Of a DNA stretch of 64,000 nucleotides, positions 1-12,207 are shown one piece after another. The stretch is from Zantedeschia hybrid cultivar (lineage: Eukaryota; Streptophyta; Magnoliopsida; Alismatales; Araceae): assembly GCA_030544215.1 (NCBI GenBank), contig JARZZO010000016.1:56399501-56463500 (forward strand), written 5' to 3'. The notes under the pieces are model-generated. The model had not been told where the DNA came from. It was given only the letters and a program-made list of their open reading frames with translations, and searched no databases. The number at the start of each line of letters is the position of its first letter. Position 1 is the first letter of the stretch. Both the position numbers and the translations under genes were made by a program.

Positions 1-460
1 ACGGGAATAGAAACGGATAGAACCACTGCCAAAATTGCTATCCGATTCGACCCACTTTGATTTAAAAACTAATCTAACGGTCAATATTCTCCCTTTTGTT
101 ATATCGTATTACTATTTTTGTTATATTTTTAATGAGACAAGTTTAAAATTTTGACACTTTTAAGGAATAATTTAATTTTATGTTTATATTTAACTTTGAA
201 TGACACAATTCATTAGTTTATTTGTACTTCAAATAAACTTTTTATAACCTCCCACTTAAACCGGAAACTATCTAGTGGTATACCAAAAATCGCTTTTATC
301 TGGATATAAAAAAACGAGTTCAGATAGTATGTTTTCTAATAGTTAACGGATGATTATTGGATATATCTTTTGAAAGGCGGATACGGAAACAGATCGTCCA
401 CTATCCGCACTGCATTCGATCCAGTGACATTCCTAATAAAGAGTAATACTTGTTATTAGG
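1..460. repeat. hAT-type MITE remnant (partial)
   Basis: Degenerate AT-rich sequence with words such as aaacggata, tatccgattcgaccc and gacattccta that recur at the ends of plant hAT-type MITEs built from cggata/tatccg palindromes. The left end is outside the window. No coding potential was seen. The family call rests on resemblance only. Confidence 0.35.
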
Positions 461-812
461 ACAGTTAACGGTCCAGGTATAAGTAGACCCATACCTATAA
501 TGAATGTATCCAGACATGGCTCAGATCCAATAAGGGTCATGGGTAAATGGGTTGGGTCTTGGGTCTATTTCTTATTTATTTGATGTTGAAAGATAAATGA
601 GTTTGGAATAGAATTTATTTATCTTAAAATCTCTATATGCCAGATAATTGGGTTTGATTTGAGGTCTAAATTCTAAGAAATCGGCTCACAAATTTTTACA
701 GTGTATAACAATAGAAGGTTTAATGGGTAAACGGATAGACCCATAATCAACAGGTCCAAACGGGTCTGTTAATGGGTCTGAACCCATTTTGACAACCCTA
801 CTTACTATAATA
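461..812. repeat. possible MITE-like repeat rich in gggtc/gaccc words
   Basis: Short inverted words (aatgggtc, gaaccca, gggtctgaaccc) and an end reading ttttgacaaccctac resemble small hAT-like elements. Both ends are imperfect and no duplication was identified. Confidence 0.25.
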
Positions 813-1250
813 TCTTTGAACATTGTCTGATCGCATGCTCATTAGGTGCATCTCTACCGAGGGGGAACTCGGTCTGATCATGTGACAAGCCGGGGTGATT
901 GCAACATTAATGCACTTGGGACATTACAACCAACATTATTCGTCCATGAATAGGTTCTTTTATTGAGTCTGGATGGGAGAGGAAAATTAAAAAAAAAAAA
1001 AATCAAAAGAGTATTTAACAATATTATGTTAAAGTTGGTTTCGAATAAACTTTTGTACTTGAAAGTTAACCATTAAATACAAATTATGACATTTCCAAGT
1101 TTCTAATTAACGCAATTTATAATGGTCTATATTCCCAGAGATGATTCAATGGTTGAAATCCTTTCAAGGGAATCTATTTTCAATTGGCAAGTCTTTTTAT
1201 ATTAAAATTTACTTCAGATAGTTTCTTACTTTTTGAAGCGTTCTAATTAA

Positions 1251-2788
1251 GGGTATGCTTGGTAGGGTGTAAAATATTCCGTTCGGTGCAACTTTTCGGA
1301 AAATGCTCATCTGTTCAATTTGTTTGGCAGCATGGAAAATTTCAGTCAACAGAAAACTTGTTGCGTTGACTATCTAAGAATCTGGATTTTGGCAGCCGCC
1401 TGAAAGGAACGTATGCTGTTTTCAGCAGGGAGACATTTGAACGGGATTTTGTTCACTTTTGAGCAACGAGTAAGCCAATTCAACTAAGAAAATTAAGGAA
1501 AAATGAAAAGAAAAGGGTGATTTGACTTTGCCGTTCAAATCTAAGAAATGTTTTGAAGGGCCCATTCTATCTTACATATGGCTACAATCTGATTTTAGAT
1601 TGGATGACCTAAAAAAATGAAAAATAAAAAATCAAGTCCCAACGAATAGTAAAAAAAATCTTTTATTATTTATTAGGGTTTGATTATTAGTTTTTTACTA
1701 TTAATTGGGGTTCATTTTTTATTTTTCATATTTTTTTAGTTGTCTGATCCAAATTCAGATTGTACGAACATATAAGTCGGGCTTGTGTCCACCTAAAAAA
1801 ATATCAACTTTTTTTTTTTTTTTAAAAGAATGTTGGGTGCCAGTGCAACAAATCTTTCTCTTGAAATTCTGGTTGTGTGAGGGTATAATCTTTATTATTT
1901 GAACCATACAATCATATGTTGAGTTGCGATATTCTCCCAATTAGAGGAATAAAAGGAAACATATTTTTTGATGTTGTTATTTGAATTTTGACCATGCGAG
2001 GGCATGATCTTTTTTATTTAGACCATCCGATCGGATGCCAAATAGGGTGTTCTCCAACTCAAAAAATTTAAAAAGAAGGAATTAAAAAAGAAACAAAAGT
2101 CAATTGACTTTGTTATATTTCTATTTTTGATCATGTGAGAGTATCATCCTTTTACAAGTAAATGACTATACAACATCATTTAAAAAAAATGTTTTACATA
2201 TAAACAAATAAATGAAAAGCTTTTTAGGTAAACATTTTCAAAAGTACCAAACAATCGATTACATTTTCATTTTCCTTGTAAATTATTTCCCTTGAAAAAT
2301 CTTTTCCATTCGAATATGTTTTAAATAGTACCAAATGATAGATTATGTTTTTATCTTTCTTGTAAATTAATTTTCTTAAAAAATATTTTCTGATCGAATA
2401 TATTTTACGTAGAACCAGACCAAATGTACCTCAAGCCAAAAATTAAAAAGAAATAAAAAATACCCGTTAATATTGCAGTTCGAATTTTGATCACGTGAAG
2501 ACATAACTTTTTTTATTTGAATTGTCCAATCAAATGTCGAGTTGGAGTATTCTCTCTCTGTTGAGAACATATAAAAAGAATCATTTGGCTCTATCATATC
2601 TATGTTAAAAATTAATGCGAAAATTCTTTTATAAGCAAACAAATGTACGAAATCATTTTCAAGAAAAGATTTTACGGGCAAACAAACGAATGAAAAGATT
2701 TTTAAGAAAATATTTTCAAAAGTACCAAACGATTTATTTCGTTTTCATTTTCCATCCGATTATGTTTTACGTGTAACCAAACAGACCC
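1251..2788. mobile_element. Harbinger/Tourist-like element, non-autonomous
   Basis: The left end GGGTATGCTTGGTAGGG and the inverted right end (reads GGGTCTGTTTGGTTACACG on the minus strand) form terminal inverted repeats flanked by TAA at 1248-1250 and 2789-2791, the target duplication of PIF/Harbinger elements. Length is 1538 bp. No transposase can be read. Inside are degenerate repeats of an ~80-bp phrase (near 1865, 1980 and 2475) and of a second phrase containing aaaagtaccaaacgat (near 2245 and 2720). The ends are diverged, so this is an old insertion. Confidence 0.6.
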
Positions 2789-2791
2789 TAA

Positions 2792-4300
2792 ATGAATTAC
2801 AATATTTCTATTCAACTGTTGAGGTTTTGTTGAAGTCCTTAAAAGAAAGAAAGAAAGGAAAATACTATGGAAGAAAAACATGTAAATTAACATTTCAATA
2901 TAGTGTAAACAAAAAGAGAAGACGACAACGGTGCTTTCAATTCAGTACTTTTAGTCCTAGGCAATTTAAAGTTGACTAAAACCACAAAATTTAATCTTTT
3001 AACCCTAGGCAGTTTGCCTCCAAATTTGCATCACAACTTGTAGAAATTGCTTTTCCTTCAATATAGAAAACAATCATGAAAGATATTTTTTTAGTAAGAT
3101 ACATTCACAAAAGCCTTAATAGTACAGACAATGCAAATGAGTACTCATCAATTCTTCTTTAGTATAATGATGACATGTTCACCTTCTTCATATGATTATT
3201 CCAAGTTTAAAGGTCCCAACACAACACATAGATCAATATTTTCCTTATGAGCCACACTACATGTGGAGAGTACATGGGCATAGGCTCCACGAACATGTGG
3301 AACAAATCCTCCCCTTGCATGACCACGTGAGGTAGGACTTAAATCCAAGACTTTTCCGATGAACCAAAAGCTCTTCGATAATTATTAAAAGATGAGTTAG
3401 CTTCTTCCAACTAGATTATGAAAATGATGGGGGAAGGGAAAGATAGTACATTCTGAAGTTGATGAAGTCTATCACCAAGCATATTGCACCATTAGGGCCG
3501 GAAGGAGATCATAGGAAAAGTACAGGGAAGTGAGATTTTCTTTATCTCTTTTGTAGATGTAATTTAGTATTTTTTTATCTTTTTATGGAAAATGATCTAT
3601 TTAGTGTTCATGATCTTGTTCCAATAGATGCTGCTAAATAATATTAGATAATTTTTTATCTGATAAAGTGTATATCATAGTTAGAGATTTAAGCGCATCA
3701 TTTCTGAGATATTCTCTCTCATTTTATCAAGAGCGGATGATTTTTTGTTGACCATACAATCACCTTCGAAGATATTTCTCTGAATCCTATTACTTAACTT
3801 ATTAAGATCCCATGTTTAAGAATTCGTTAGTCAAAGTCAACACTCAAAAACCTACTAATAAGGTGTCCGTAGTGTCTCAGGTACAAGGACCAACCACATA
3901 ACTGTGACAATGAATCAAACTGATTAATAGTTACATAAATTACCATCAAGTAATTCAAGATTAGATTAGTTTAGTGAACTCATTTTTCAGTGAGCACTAC
4001 AGGTCTAACATACTGTCTCCACACAAGTGACTTATAGGACTAGTCATTCTCATCACATGAACTGAAGTAATATGTACTAGTCTAACCGAATGTTTAATAT
4101 CATTTTCAAACATCCTCCGACTAAGAATAATTAAGAACATATGATTACAAGTCTTCAGTCTCATAATTATGATCTCATCATAATCCGAACACCATTACAT
4201 ATATTCACGGATTTCATCACGAAATAATAATTAAACTCAAATTACACATAACGAATATAAATTAATTTTATTAATAACTGAATAAGATGATATATAGTAT
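2792..4300. other. AT-rich intergenic DNA, no gene seen
   Basis: About 1.5 kb without a supported gene. From about 3760 to 4300 the sequence resembles non-coding internal DNA of a large LTR-retrotransposon derivative (for example aggtacaaggaccaacc and tcattctcatcacatgaac), but no end, LTR pair or domain confirms this. Confidence 0.35.
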
Positions 4301-4990
4301 TTGTAAACCACTGATACTAATATGCCCAACCTAGCACCTCCTCGTCCGTACTGTTGTTGCCTTGCCGCAGCTTCACCACCACGACAATAGTTCCATCAAA
4401 GCACCGTTCGCCAGCCTCCGTGAGCTCCGACGCCGCTACTGATCACTGCATCCACCACGAAGCAACAGCCTACGCCCACCATGAGCACGTGTTCTCGTCC
4501 TCACGATCTTAGGTGAGTCACCATCCCCCGACCCAGATACCATGCGTGTGAACCTAGGACTCGGAAATGATCACACGCACACACACACTCTCACACGAGA
4601 GAACAAGAGCGAGATTGGAGAAGTCAAGCTTCATTAGGAAGAATAAACTTCTACAACCTTCTCCTTGGCGGCTCCCCCGCACACCCGACACTACGGTGGT
4701 TAGCCGCCCATTGGGGTTATACCTATATTTATAGGGGAAGGAACCCAGCAAGCCCCTCTCAATCCGAGTTTGATTCTTAACTGGGAACTCAAATCCCTTT
4801 CGAACTCCTACTGTCCTGTATCCAAATATCCATGAAAAAAATGACCTTGTTGCCATCTCGAAGTATCCACCTGCTGTTAGAAGTTAGAACAGAGGCATTC
4901 TTTTGCTTTTAGAAAAAAATTCTCTTCTACTTCCCCCACGTGCCCCCGAACATACCTGCTTCGCATATACCTGACCCATAGGTTATTATC
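4301..4990 (-). repeat. LTR-retrotransposon remnant (LTR-like end)
   Basis: Read on the minus strand, this has a TATA-like CTATAAATATAG around 4725-4740 and a sequence resembling a Met-tRNA primer site (TGGTATCTGGGTC, 4530-4542) directly after a CA that would end an LTR starting at 4543 on the plus strand. GC content is higher than in the flanks and a CA-repeat lies near 4570. The other LTR edge was not found. Confidence 0.3.
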
Positions 4991-5459
4991 ATGAGACTCC
5001 ACAAATGCTTGGTTAACAGAGCAAATTGGACCGTATGAACATTTCTAATATCAAGACCGACCCCCTTCCTTTAAAGGTTTTGTTACTTCATCCCAAGAAA
5101 TCCAATCCGTAAGATTGGAGATCCTACTGATAGATGCGCAAGAAGCCTCTTTGGACATAATAAATTCACTTTCTGTCCAGCATTTTATAAAGAGAAGAGA
5201 TCTTCTTAATACAGTGTTGGACAGGCGTCCAGCAGTACTGAGAGGGAGAAGAGTCAAATATTGCAAAAAGGTCTCTTACATAATCTAAAAATTTTATAAA
5301 TATCAAGGTCCTTCCCCTCTTAATACTGTTGGACTCCTGTTTAACCCTGTACTGAGAAGATCTCCTCTCTTTCATAAATGCGTATGAATTGCTGCAATCG
5401 CTTTACGTATTGATATCGGAATGCACTATGTTATCCCATGATAATATTTAAGCCACCCA
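4991..5459. other. intergenic DNA, no gene seen
   Basis: Short palindromic words such as gagaagaga/tctcttctc recur, but no domain or defined element is visible. It may be the 3' part of the neighbouring LINE. Confidence 0.3.
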
Positions 5460-6413
5460 CTAGAAAATAAATGAGATGTACCTCGACTCAAAGCTTCTTC
5501 AGCAATAATAAAAAGAGAAGGTGCAAGAGGATCACCTTGCCTTAGTCCTCTAGTTGATTAAAGTTCCCTTCGATGCTGCCATTAAATAAAACAGAGAACC
5601 AGCAATTACTTACCAGCATTCCCACCAAGGAAGTGAACCTGTTAGAAAAGCCAAAGCCTCTCATAACTGCAAATAGAAAATCCCATTCCAGCTGATCATA
5701 TTCCTTTGCCATGTCAAGCTTAAGAATAAGATTGTTGCCTCTGACTTTCCTGTCAATATCAGGGACCAGTTCATGAGGATACAATCTTATAACTAAAGTT
5801 ACAGACTTATCGGTCTGAAGTCTGCATATGTGCTTGGAGAGTTCACCTTAGGAATCATAGTGATTAAAGATGAGGTAACCCCTTGGGGTAAAGGGAGCCC
5901 TTGGAAGAAACCTTTCACTGCCTTTATAATGTCCTGACTCCTGAGCAATGATATCCCAGGCAGCAATATAGAAGTGACCTGTGAAGCCATCAGGGCCAGG
6001 AGAACTAGAAACTGACAAAGACTCCACAGCTTTTTTTACCTCCTCATCTCAAGGAATAGCACATAAGATACTGTTCATCTATCTCTTCTGTAATAAGGTG
6101 CGGGATATTAGACAAAAGCTGCTCATGAATACGATGTTCCTCAGATGTGAGAAGGGTTTTATCAAAAGAGATGGCCTGACACTCGAGTTGCTCTTGATCC
6201 TCACACCAGTCACTACAATTTAACTTGAGTTTGCTGATAAGATTCCTGGCTGTAAGGCCTGTTTAGAGGCATCAGAATTGGAATTCTTTGATTTGCTTTT
6301 CGTCTTACCTTTCAAGCAATGATCCAGACATGTTCGATCTTCCTACAGCCCGTGCAGAATTTAGGTAAGTCTGGGTATAAAATAGACTGATAATAACTAG
6401 ATTTATCATCATC
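5460..6413 (-). pseudogene. L1-type LINE remnant, 3' part (reverse transcriptase and zinc-knuckle piece)
   Basis: Minus-strand translation gives pieces typical of plant L1 reverse transcriptase in the right order: a PGPDGF motif near 5995, RPISL near 5800, then LILKLDMAKEYDQLEWDF in 5640-5735 and RQGDPLAPSLF near 5515. Upstream, next to the retrotransposon insertion, LPKFCTGC (near 6350) matches the cysteine knuckle of L1 ORF1. Only a few hundred bases separate ORF1-like from RT-like sequence, so the endonuclease region is deleted. Stops and frame breaks occur throughout. Its 5' continuation is at 29574-29760, beyond the inserted Gypsy element. Confidence 0.8.
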
Positions 6414-6418
6414 AACAC
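6414..6418. repeat. target-site duplication AACAC, left copy
   Basis: AACAC directly precedes the LTR start at 6419 and recurs at 29574-29578 directly after the other LTR. This is the 5-bp duplication expected for a Gypsy insertion. Confidence 0.9.
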
Positions 6419-7295
6419 TGATGTAGCCGAAGCTATCACGACCGGATTCCGAAGCTGGAATCCGAAGTTATAGATCTTGAGCTGGGTCGGATCGGTGCAA
6501 GAGGCCCGACGGTGATCCGGAAGGCGAAGGAGGCAGAGGCGAAGCCGGAAGTCCGAAGCTGAGGATGGCTCGGTCGGGGACTAGCTTGCCTTCAGAAGGC
6601 GGGGCCGAGACTCCTTCGGTCGGGGATGCAGTCGGCGCACGGCGTTGAGACCTGGGAGAGAAATCCGAGGTCGGCGGCCGAGACCGACTCGGGGAGATCG
6701 GCGATGATTCGAACCGAGTCCCTACAGGAGGGGAAGAAGAAGAAACCGGTCAGCATGAGTCCCGGGCTTCGGCCCTTAGGAACCCCCTCCGACGGTTAAG
6801 TTAACTTCTGAAGAAGATTCGATTCAGAAGACAAAGAGTAGCTTTAATGCTTTTTGGACTATAGTCCTTTAAGGTCTCGAAGGCATAGGAGTGCATACAT
6901 TTGACAATAAATAGCGGTGTATTTATAGCAGAGGATAGAGGATGGTTAACGGTGACAGCCGATATAGGACTATGTCCGGGCTTACTGGTAAACCGCCATA
7001 GTGCCTAATCCTCTACCGGAGTGGGCCGGACTCGGCTATCGGGCCGAAGGGGGTTGGGCCGTTGATGGGCCGAAGCCTACTGAGCCTGGGGCTGCCGGAC
7101 TGCTCCCGGGCCGTAGGCTGATGGGCCACTGACGGGCTGAAGCCTGTTGGGCCGGGAGCAACGGTGCCGCTTACGGACCGAGGACTGTTGGGCCGTTAAT
7201 GGGCCGAAGGCTCCCTGAGGGCCTTGTACTGCTGCTGCTGGGCTGAACTGGGTTTGGGCTTGTTTTAATGGGCCGAATCGGATTCTGTCTCATCA
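6419..7295 (-). repeat. 3' LTR of outer Tat element
   Basis: 877 bp, TGATG...CATCA, matching 28697-29573 along its full length. Downstream of the coding region on the minus strand, hence the 3' LTR. GC-rich with many gggccg words. Confidence 0.95.
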
Positions 7296-7312
7296 CATAG
7301 CCCCCTACTCTT
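7296..7312 (-). other. polypurine tract of outer Tat element
   Basis: On the minus strand AAGAGTAGGGGGCTATG abuts the 3' LTR start. This is the expected place and composition for the plus-strand priming tract. Confidence 0.75.
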
Positions 7313-8698
7313 GTCTTCCTCAATTCTGAGATGGCGAGAGTATAGTCCGAAGCCTCCTCGGAAGAGTAATACGGTACGTGCTTTGTTTGAAACCTTTGCT
7401 TTGTAAAAAAGCTGCCTTAGGTCGGCCGAGGGCTGGTGGAAAACAGCCTCGTCTGAGGCCGGGACCTTGTCGGAGATACCTTCGTCTTAGGCCGAGACTT
7501 GGTGTACATACAGAAAGGACCTCCGTTTGCTTGCTTCATGACATGTCTTTGAGTAGATAGCCGAATTTCGATTATGTATGTGGCCGAAGCCATGCCGCTC
7601 CCGATACGGTTTGCATAGCCGAAGCCACTCCCGGTACGGTTTACACGGACTTAGAGAATACCATGCCGCTTCCCGATCGGTACGGGTTATTTGCGGGCTT
7701 AGAGAATACCATGCCGCGTCCTGATCCGGAATACATGGCCGAAACCATTCGCCGGATCGAAGGACCTACGGACTTTGGAAAATCGATCGAAGGACCTGCG
7801 GACTCTAGAAAACCGTGCCGCGTCCTGATCCGGAAATACATGGCTGAAATCATTCGTCGGATCGAAGGACCTGCGGACTCTGGAAAACCGTGCCGCGTCC
7901 TGATCCGGAAATACATGGCCGAAACCATTCGTCGGATCGAAGGACCTGCGGACTTTGGAAAACCATACCGCGTCCTGATCCGGAAATACATGGCCGAAAC
8001 CATTCGTCGGATCGAAGGACCTGCGGACTTTGGAAAACCATGCCGCGTCCTGATCCGGAAATACATGGCCGAAACCATTCGTCGGATCGAAAGACCTGCG
8101 GACTTAGAAAAACCATACCGCGTCCTGATCCGGAAATACATGGCCGAAACCATTCGTCGGATCGAAGGACCTGCGGACTTTGGAAAACCGTGCCGCGTCC
8201 TGATCCGGAAATACATGGCCGAAACCATTCGTCGGATCGAAGGACCTGCGGACTTTGAAAAACCATGCCGCGTCCTGATCCGGAAATACATGGCCGAAAC
8301 CATTCGTCGGATCGAAGGACCTGCGGACTTTGGAAAACCATGCCGCGTCCTGATCCGGAAATACATGGCCGAAACCATTCGTCGGATCGAAGGACCTGCG
8401 GACTTAGAAAAACCATGCCGCGTCCTGATCCGGAAATACATGGCCGAAACCATTCATCGGATCGACGGACCTGCGAACTTTGGAAAACCGTGCCGCGTCC
8501 TGATCTGGAAATATATGGCCGAAACCATTCGTCGGATCGAAGGACCTGCGGTCTTTGGAAAACCATGCCGCTTCCCGATCGGTACTCATGGCCGGAGCCA
8601 CTCTCGGATCGGGTTGCCACGGACTTGAAAGAATACCATCAGGTTTTCTGAAAGACCTTTATTCATACCTTCCGGCTGAAAGTCCGGGAAAAAGTGAT
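7313..8698 (-). other. 3' untranslated region of outer Tat element
   Basis: Non-coding DNA between the integrase stop (8699) and the polypurine tract. It holds the 75-bp minisatellite described separately; the remainder is GC-rich spacer with gccgaagcc words. Confidence 0.8.
7709..8570. repeat. 75-bp minisatellite in the retrotransposon 3' region
   Basis: About ten near-identical 75-bp units run from 7815 to 8564 (phase marker ccgcgtcctgatccgg), with one partial and one variant unit on the left and a diverged unit on the right. The period is a multiple of three and the unit lacks stops in several frames. Long open frames on both strands are therefore by-products of the repeat. Tandem arrays in the 3' untranslated region are known for Tat/Ogre-type elements and can seed satellites. 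Confidence 0.95.
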
Positions 8699-10546
8699 TC
8701 ACATAAAATAACGCCGAAGGCGCTCTACATTCCAGGTGCGAGGGAGAGGCTGGCCCGAAAGGGTCTCCAACCGATATGCCCCTCGTCTGATCACCTCTAT
8801 GACCCGATAGGGCCCCTCCCAGTTGGGGACAAGCTTTCCTGAGGCTTCGGCCGGTTTGGAAACATGAGCATTTCTTAACACGAGGCTCCCGATCTCAAAG
8901 CTTCGGGGCTTCACTCGAGTGTTGTGGTACTTAGCCATGCGCTGCTGATAAGCTGCCAGCCGGATACGAGCCCTGTCTCGGGTCTCTTCAATGAGGTCCA
9001 GATGATCTTTCAAGCCTTCTTCGTTGGCCTCCGGATTGTAAGCAATGACTCTGGGAGAGGGAAGGCCGATTTCCACTGGAATAACGGCCTCTATCCCATA
9101 AGCCATGCGAAATGGAGTTTCGCCGGTAGGAGTTCGGCTCGTCGTCCGATAGGCCCACAGAACACTCGGCAGCTCCTCTACCCATCGGCCTTTGGCTTCG
9201 CCGAGGCGGATTTTCAGTCCCTGCAGCAGGCTTCGGTTGGTGACTTCGACCTGGCCATTTGCTCGAGGATGGGCTACCGAAGTGAATTTGTGGAGTATGC
9301 CGAAGCTGGCGCAGTTGTCGCGGAACCGACGGCTATCGAACTGCTTTCCATTATCTGAGATGATGGCTCGGGGGATGCCGAATCGGCAGATGATGGACTT
9401 CCATACGAAGTTCCAAGCATTGCTATCGGTTATTGACGGGAGGGGTTCGGCTTCTACCCACTTAGTAAAATAATCTACCGCCACGATGAGGAATTTTCTT
9501 TGGCCGGTGGTGATGGGAAAAGGCCCCAGGAGGTCGATTCCCCATTGAGCGAAAGGCCAGGGATCGGATAAGGGGGTCAGAAGGGTGGCTGCCTGGTGGA
9601 TGAGGGAGCTGAACCTCTGGCACTGATCACAGCGCCGTACGAGGGCTAAAGCGTCCTCTCGGAGTGTCGGCCACCAGTAGCCTTGCCTTAGAAGCTTGTG
9701 AGCCAGGGCCCTTCCTCCCGCATGCGCTCCGCATACCCCTTCATGTACTTCTCTCGTGGCGTAGTTGGCTTCAGCCGGGCCGAGGGATCGCAGTAGCGGT
9801 CGGCCGAAGGACTTCTTGTATAACACCCCGTCCAGGAGGAGGAAATGGGATGAGCGTTGCCGAATGTGCTTCGCCTCCCTTGAGTCTGGCGGGACTTCTC
9901 CTCGGAGGAGAAAAGCGACGAGGGGAGTCATCCACGTCTCGGCTTCGGCCTCAGTGACCTGCATGGCTTCAGGCTCGCCGAGGCTTGGTTCGGCGAGTTC
10001 CTCCATTAGGATCATTCGGCCTCCTCCCCCGTCTTGAGTTGACGCCAGCCGGGAAAGTGCATCGGCTCGGGTATTTTCGGCTCTCGGGATCCTCACGATT
10101 TCATAAGAATCGTATTCTCCGGAAATATGGCTGGCGATCAACTGAGAATCGCTGAAGGCTTTCAGGTTCCGGGCGCCGAGCTTCCTCGCGGCCCGGAGGC
10201 CAGAAATGAGGGCTTCGTACTCGGCGGCGTTGTTAGTTGCTGGAAAGGAGAAACGCAAGGCGTACTCCGTGACGACTCCTTCGGGCGATGCCAGGATCCA
10301 CCCTGCGCCGCTGCCCGTGGAGCACGCGGAGCCGTCTACAAAGAGTCGCCATTCGTCTGCTAATGGACGAGCCGAAGTATCCTCGGCTTCGGGCACGTCG
10401 GCTTTCGGCTGAGGTGCCGAAGAAGTGCCGGGAGTGAGTTCGGCGATGAAGTCCGCCAATGCTTGGGCTTTTATTGCTACCCGAGGTGCGTAGGAGATGT
10501 CGAACTCTCCTAATTCAATCGCCCATTTTGCCAGCCTTCCGGACAC
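8699..10546 (-). pseudogene. outer Tat pol: second RNase H and integrase
   Basis: An uninterrupted 615-codon stretch of pol. Residues ~65-170 are the archaeal-type RNase H (FVDGSACSTGSGAG, then SDSQL and RADALSRLAS). Residues ~268-312 are the integrase HHCC zinc finger (HEGVCGAH ... CDQC). The catalytic core follows with GIDLLGPF, SDNGKQF and a Glu in NGQVEVTN, i.e. D, D and E all present. A C-terminal NWEGPYRVIEV segment matches Gypsy integrase tails. It would copy and insert the element's DNA in the nucleus. This part is intact, but the same frame is broken upstream at 10724-10726, so it is not translated as a full polyprotein. The ATG at 10546 is internal, not a true start. Confidence 0.9.
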
Positions 10547-10996
10547 CTCCGGTCGGGAGAGAATCTGCCTCAGGGGCTGGTCGGTAAGAACCTTTACCGA
10601 ATGAGCAAGAAAATAAGGCCGGAGCCTCCTCGCGGACGAGACGAGGGCTAAAGCCAGTTTCTCCAGCGCGAGATACCGGAGTTCCGCTCCTTGAAGGGCT
10701 CGGCTGGTATAGTAGACTGGCTTCTAAACGCCATCTTGATCTCGGACGAGGACGGCGCTGAGAGCCGTCTCGGAGACTGCGAGGTACAGGCTCAGAGGCT
10801 CCCCGGGGACCGGCTTGGACAGAATGGGGACTTTGGATAGGTAGGCCTTCAGCTGGTCGAAGGCTGCTTGGCACTCATCCGTCCATTTGAAGCTATTGGC
10901 CTTCTTCAGCAGCTTGAAGAAGGGGAAACAGTAATCTGCCGCCCTCGACATGAAGCGGCTTAGGGCTGCGATCCTCCCGTTCAGCTTCTGTACCTC
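10547..10996 (-). pseudogene. outer Tat pol: RNase H domain with premature stop
   Basis: In the same frame as the integrase stretch. FDQLKAYLSKVPILSKP and LYLAVSETALSAVLVRDQDGV are typical of the Gypsy RNase H next to RT. A TAG at 10724-10726 follows DGV, where the family normally has Gln (CAG), so a single C-to-T change explains it. After the stop the domain continues (KPVYYTS and LALEKLALALV are readable). Confidence 0.88.
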
Positions 10997-11624
10997 TCAG
11001 AGGTTTGCCGGGGGGCGCATTTGGATGATGGCCGAAACCTTCTCGGGGTTACCTTCTACCCCCCGGTGAGTGACCATGTAGCCGAGGAACTTCCCGGAGG
11101 CTACCCCGAAGGCGCACTTGGCCGGATTCAGCTTCATCTTGTACCGCCGTAGGGCGGAGAATGTCTCGGCCAAGTCGGCCAAGTGTTCTGCGGCGACGCG
11201 GCTTTTGACCAACATGTCGTCTATGTAGACCTCCATGTTTCGGCCGAGCTGCAGGGCGAACACCTTATTGACAAGGCGCTGATGTCGCGCCGGCGTTCTT
11301 CAGACCGAAGGGCATCCGGGTATAACAGTATAGACCCAGATCGGTCGTGAAGCTGGTTTTGCTCTCATCATCCAGATACATCCGGATCTGGTGATAGCCT
11401 GAATAGGCGTCAAGGAAGCTTAAGAGCTCGTGGCCGGAAGTTGCGTCCACCACCTGGTCTATTCGAGGCAGCGGGAAGCTATCCATCGGACAGGCCTTGT
11501 TGAGGTTGATGAAGTCCACGCACATTCGCCACTTGCCATCTTTTTTTGGCACCATCACCACGTTGGCGATCCAGTCCGGATGATGCACCTCTCGGAGGTG
11601 TCCGGCGTCCAGCCCCTTCTGCAC
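10997..11624 (-). pseudogene. outer Tat pol: reverse transcriptase with frame break
   Basis: RT signature blocks are readable: VPKKDGKWRMCVDF, SFPLPRIDQVVD, DAYSGYHQI and MPFGLKNAGAT, then in another frame the catalytic YIDDMLVKS (near 11225). The frame changes around 11265-11290, just before the YIDD block, so a small indel broke the enzyme. A TGA at 10997-10999 ends the second piece where related proteins have Arg (CGA). These are ordinary decay lesions of a methylated plant retrotransposon. Confidence 0.9.
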
Positions 11625-11687
11625 TTCGGCTTGGATGGCGGCTCTCCTTTCCTGATTGAAGGTGCGCCGCTCCTGCTTTACCGGGGG

Positions 11688-12050
11688 CTAGTCGGGATCA
11701 ATATGCAGTCGGTGCTCTGCTACCTCCGGGTCAACCCCGGGCATGTCCGCCGGAGACCAAGCGAAAACGTCGAGATTCTTTTTCAAGAACTTGGTGAGCT
11801 TCTCTGCTTTGGTCTCCTCTAGGCCAGAGCCTATCATCAGGGTTCGTCCTTCGCCTCCCGGAATCGGAATGGCGAGGAGCACTTCCCCTGGAGATGCCTC
11901 GGCTGATGATTCGACCGCTAGGGTTTCGGCCGCGGCCTTCCCTTTGACCGAAATCATATAGCATTGTCGGGCTGCTTCTTGATTCCCTCTGGCCTTGCCT
12001 ATTCCATAGTTGGTATGAAACTTCAGCTTCTGATGGAAAGACGAAGGCAC
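11688..12050 (-). pseudogene. outer Tat protease-RT linker segment
   Basis: Open for 120 codons in the same frame as the first RT block, ending at a TAG (11688-11690). FLKKNLDVFAWSPADMPG and the AEHRLHIDPD tail match the segment just before the RT fingers in Tat polyproteins. It lies between the protease and RT pieces. Confidence 0.8.
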
Positions 12051-12207
12051 GGCTCCGACCCCGCCGATTAGCCTTCGGCCGAGGATGGCGTTGTAGGCCG
12101 AATCGATTTTTACAACGGCAAAGTCCGTTTCAACGGTTAGTTGCCGGGGGGCGGAGCCTAAGGTTACAGGGAGTCGGATAATGCCCTCTACTCGGCAGGG
12201 CGAGCCG

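Noticed and set aside
7709..8570. CRISPR array
   Set aside because: Repeats are directly adjacent with no unique spacers, and the DNA is a plant nuclear genome.
7641..8651. Long open frames on both strands (up to 321 codons) of a regular repeat protein
   Set aside because: The 75-bp unit is a multiple of three and has no stops in several frames. Frames on both strands stay open for the same reason, and it sits in a retrotransposon 3' region.
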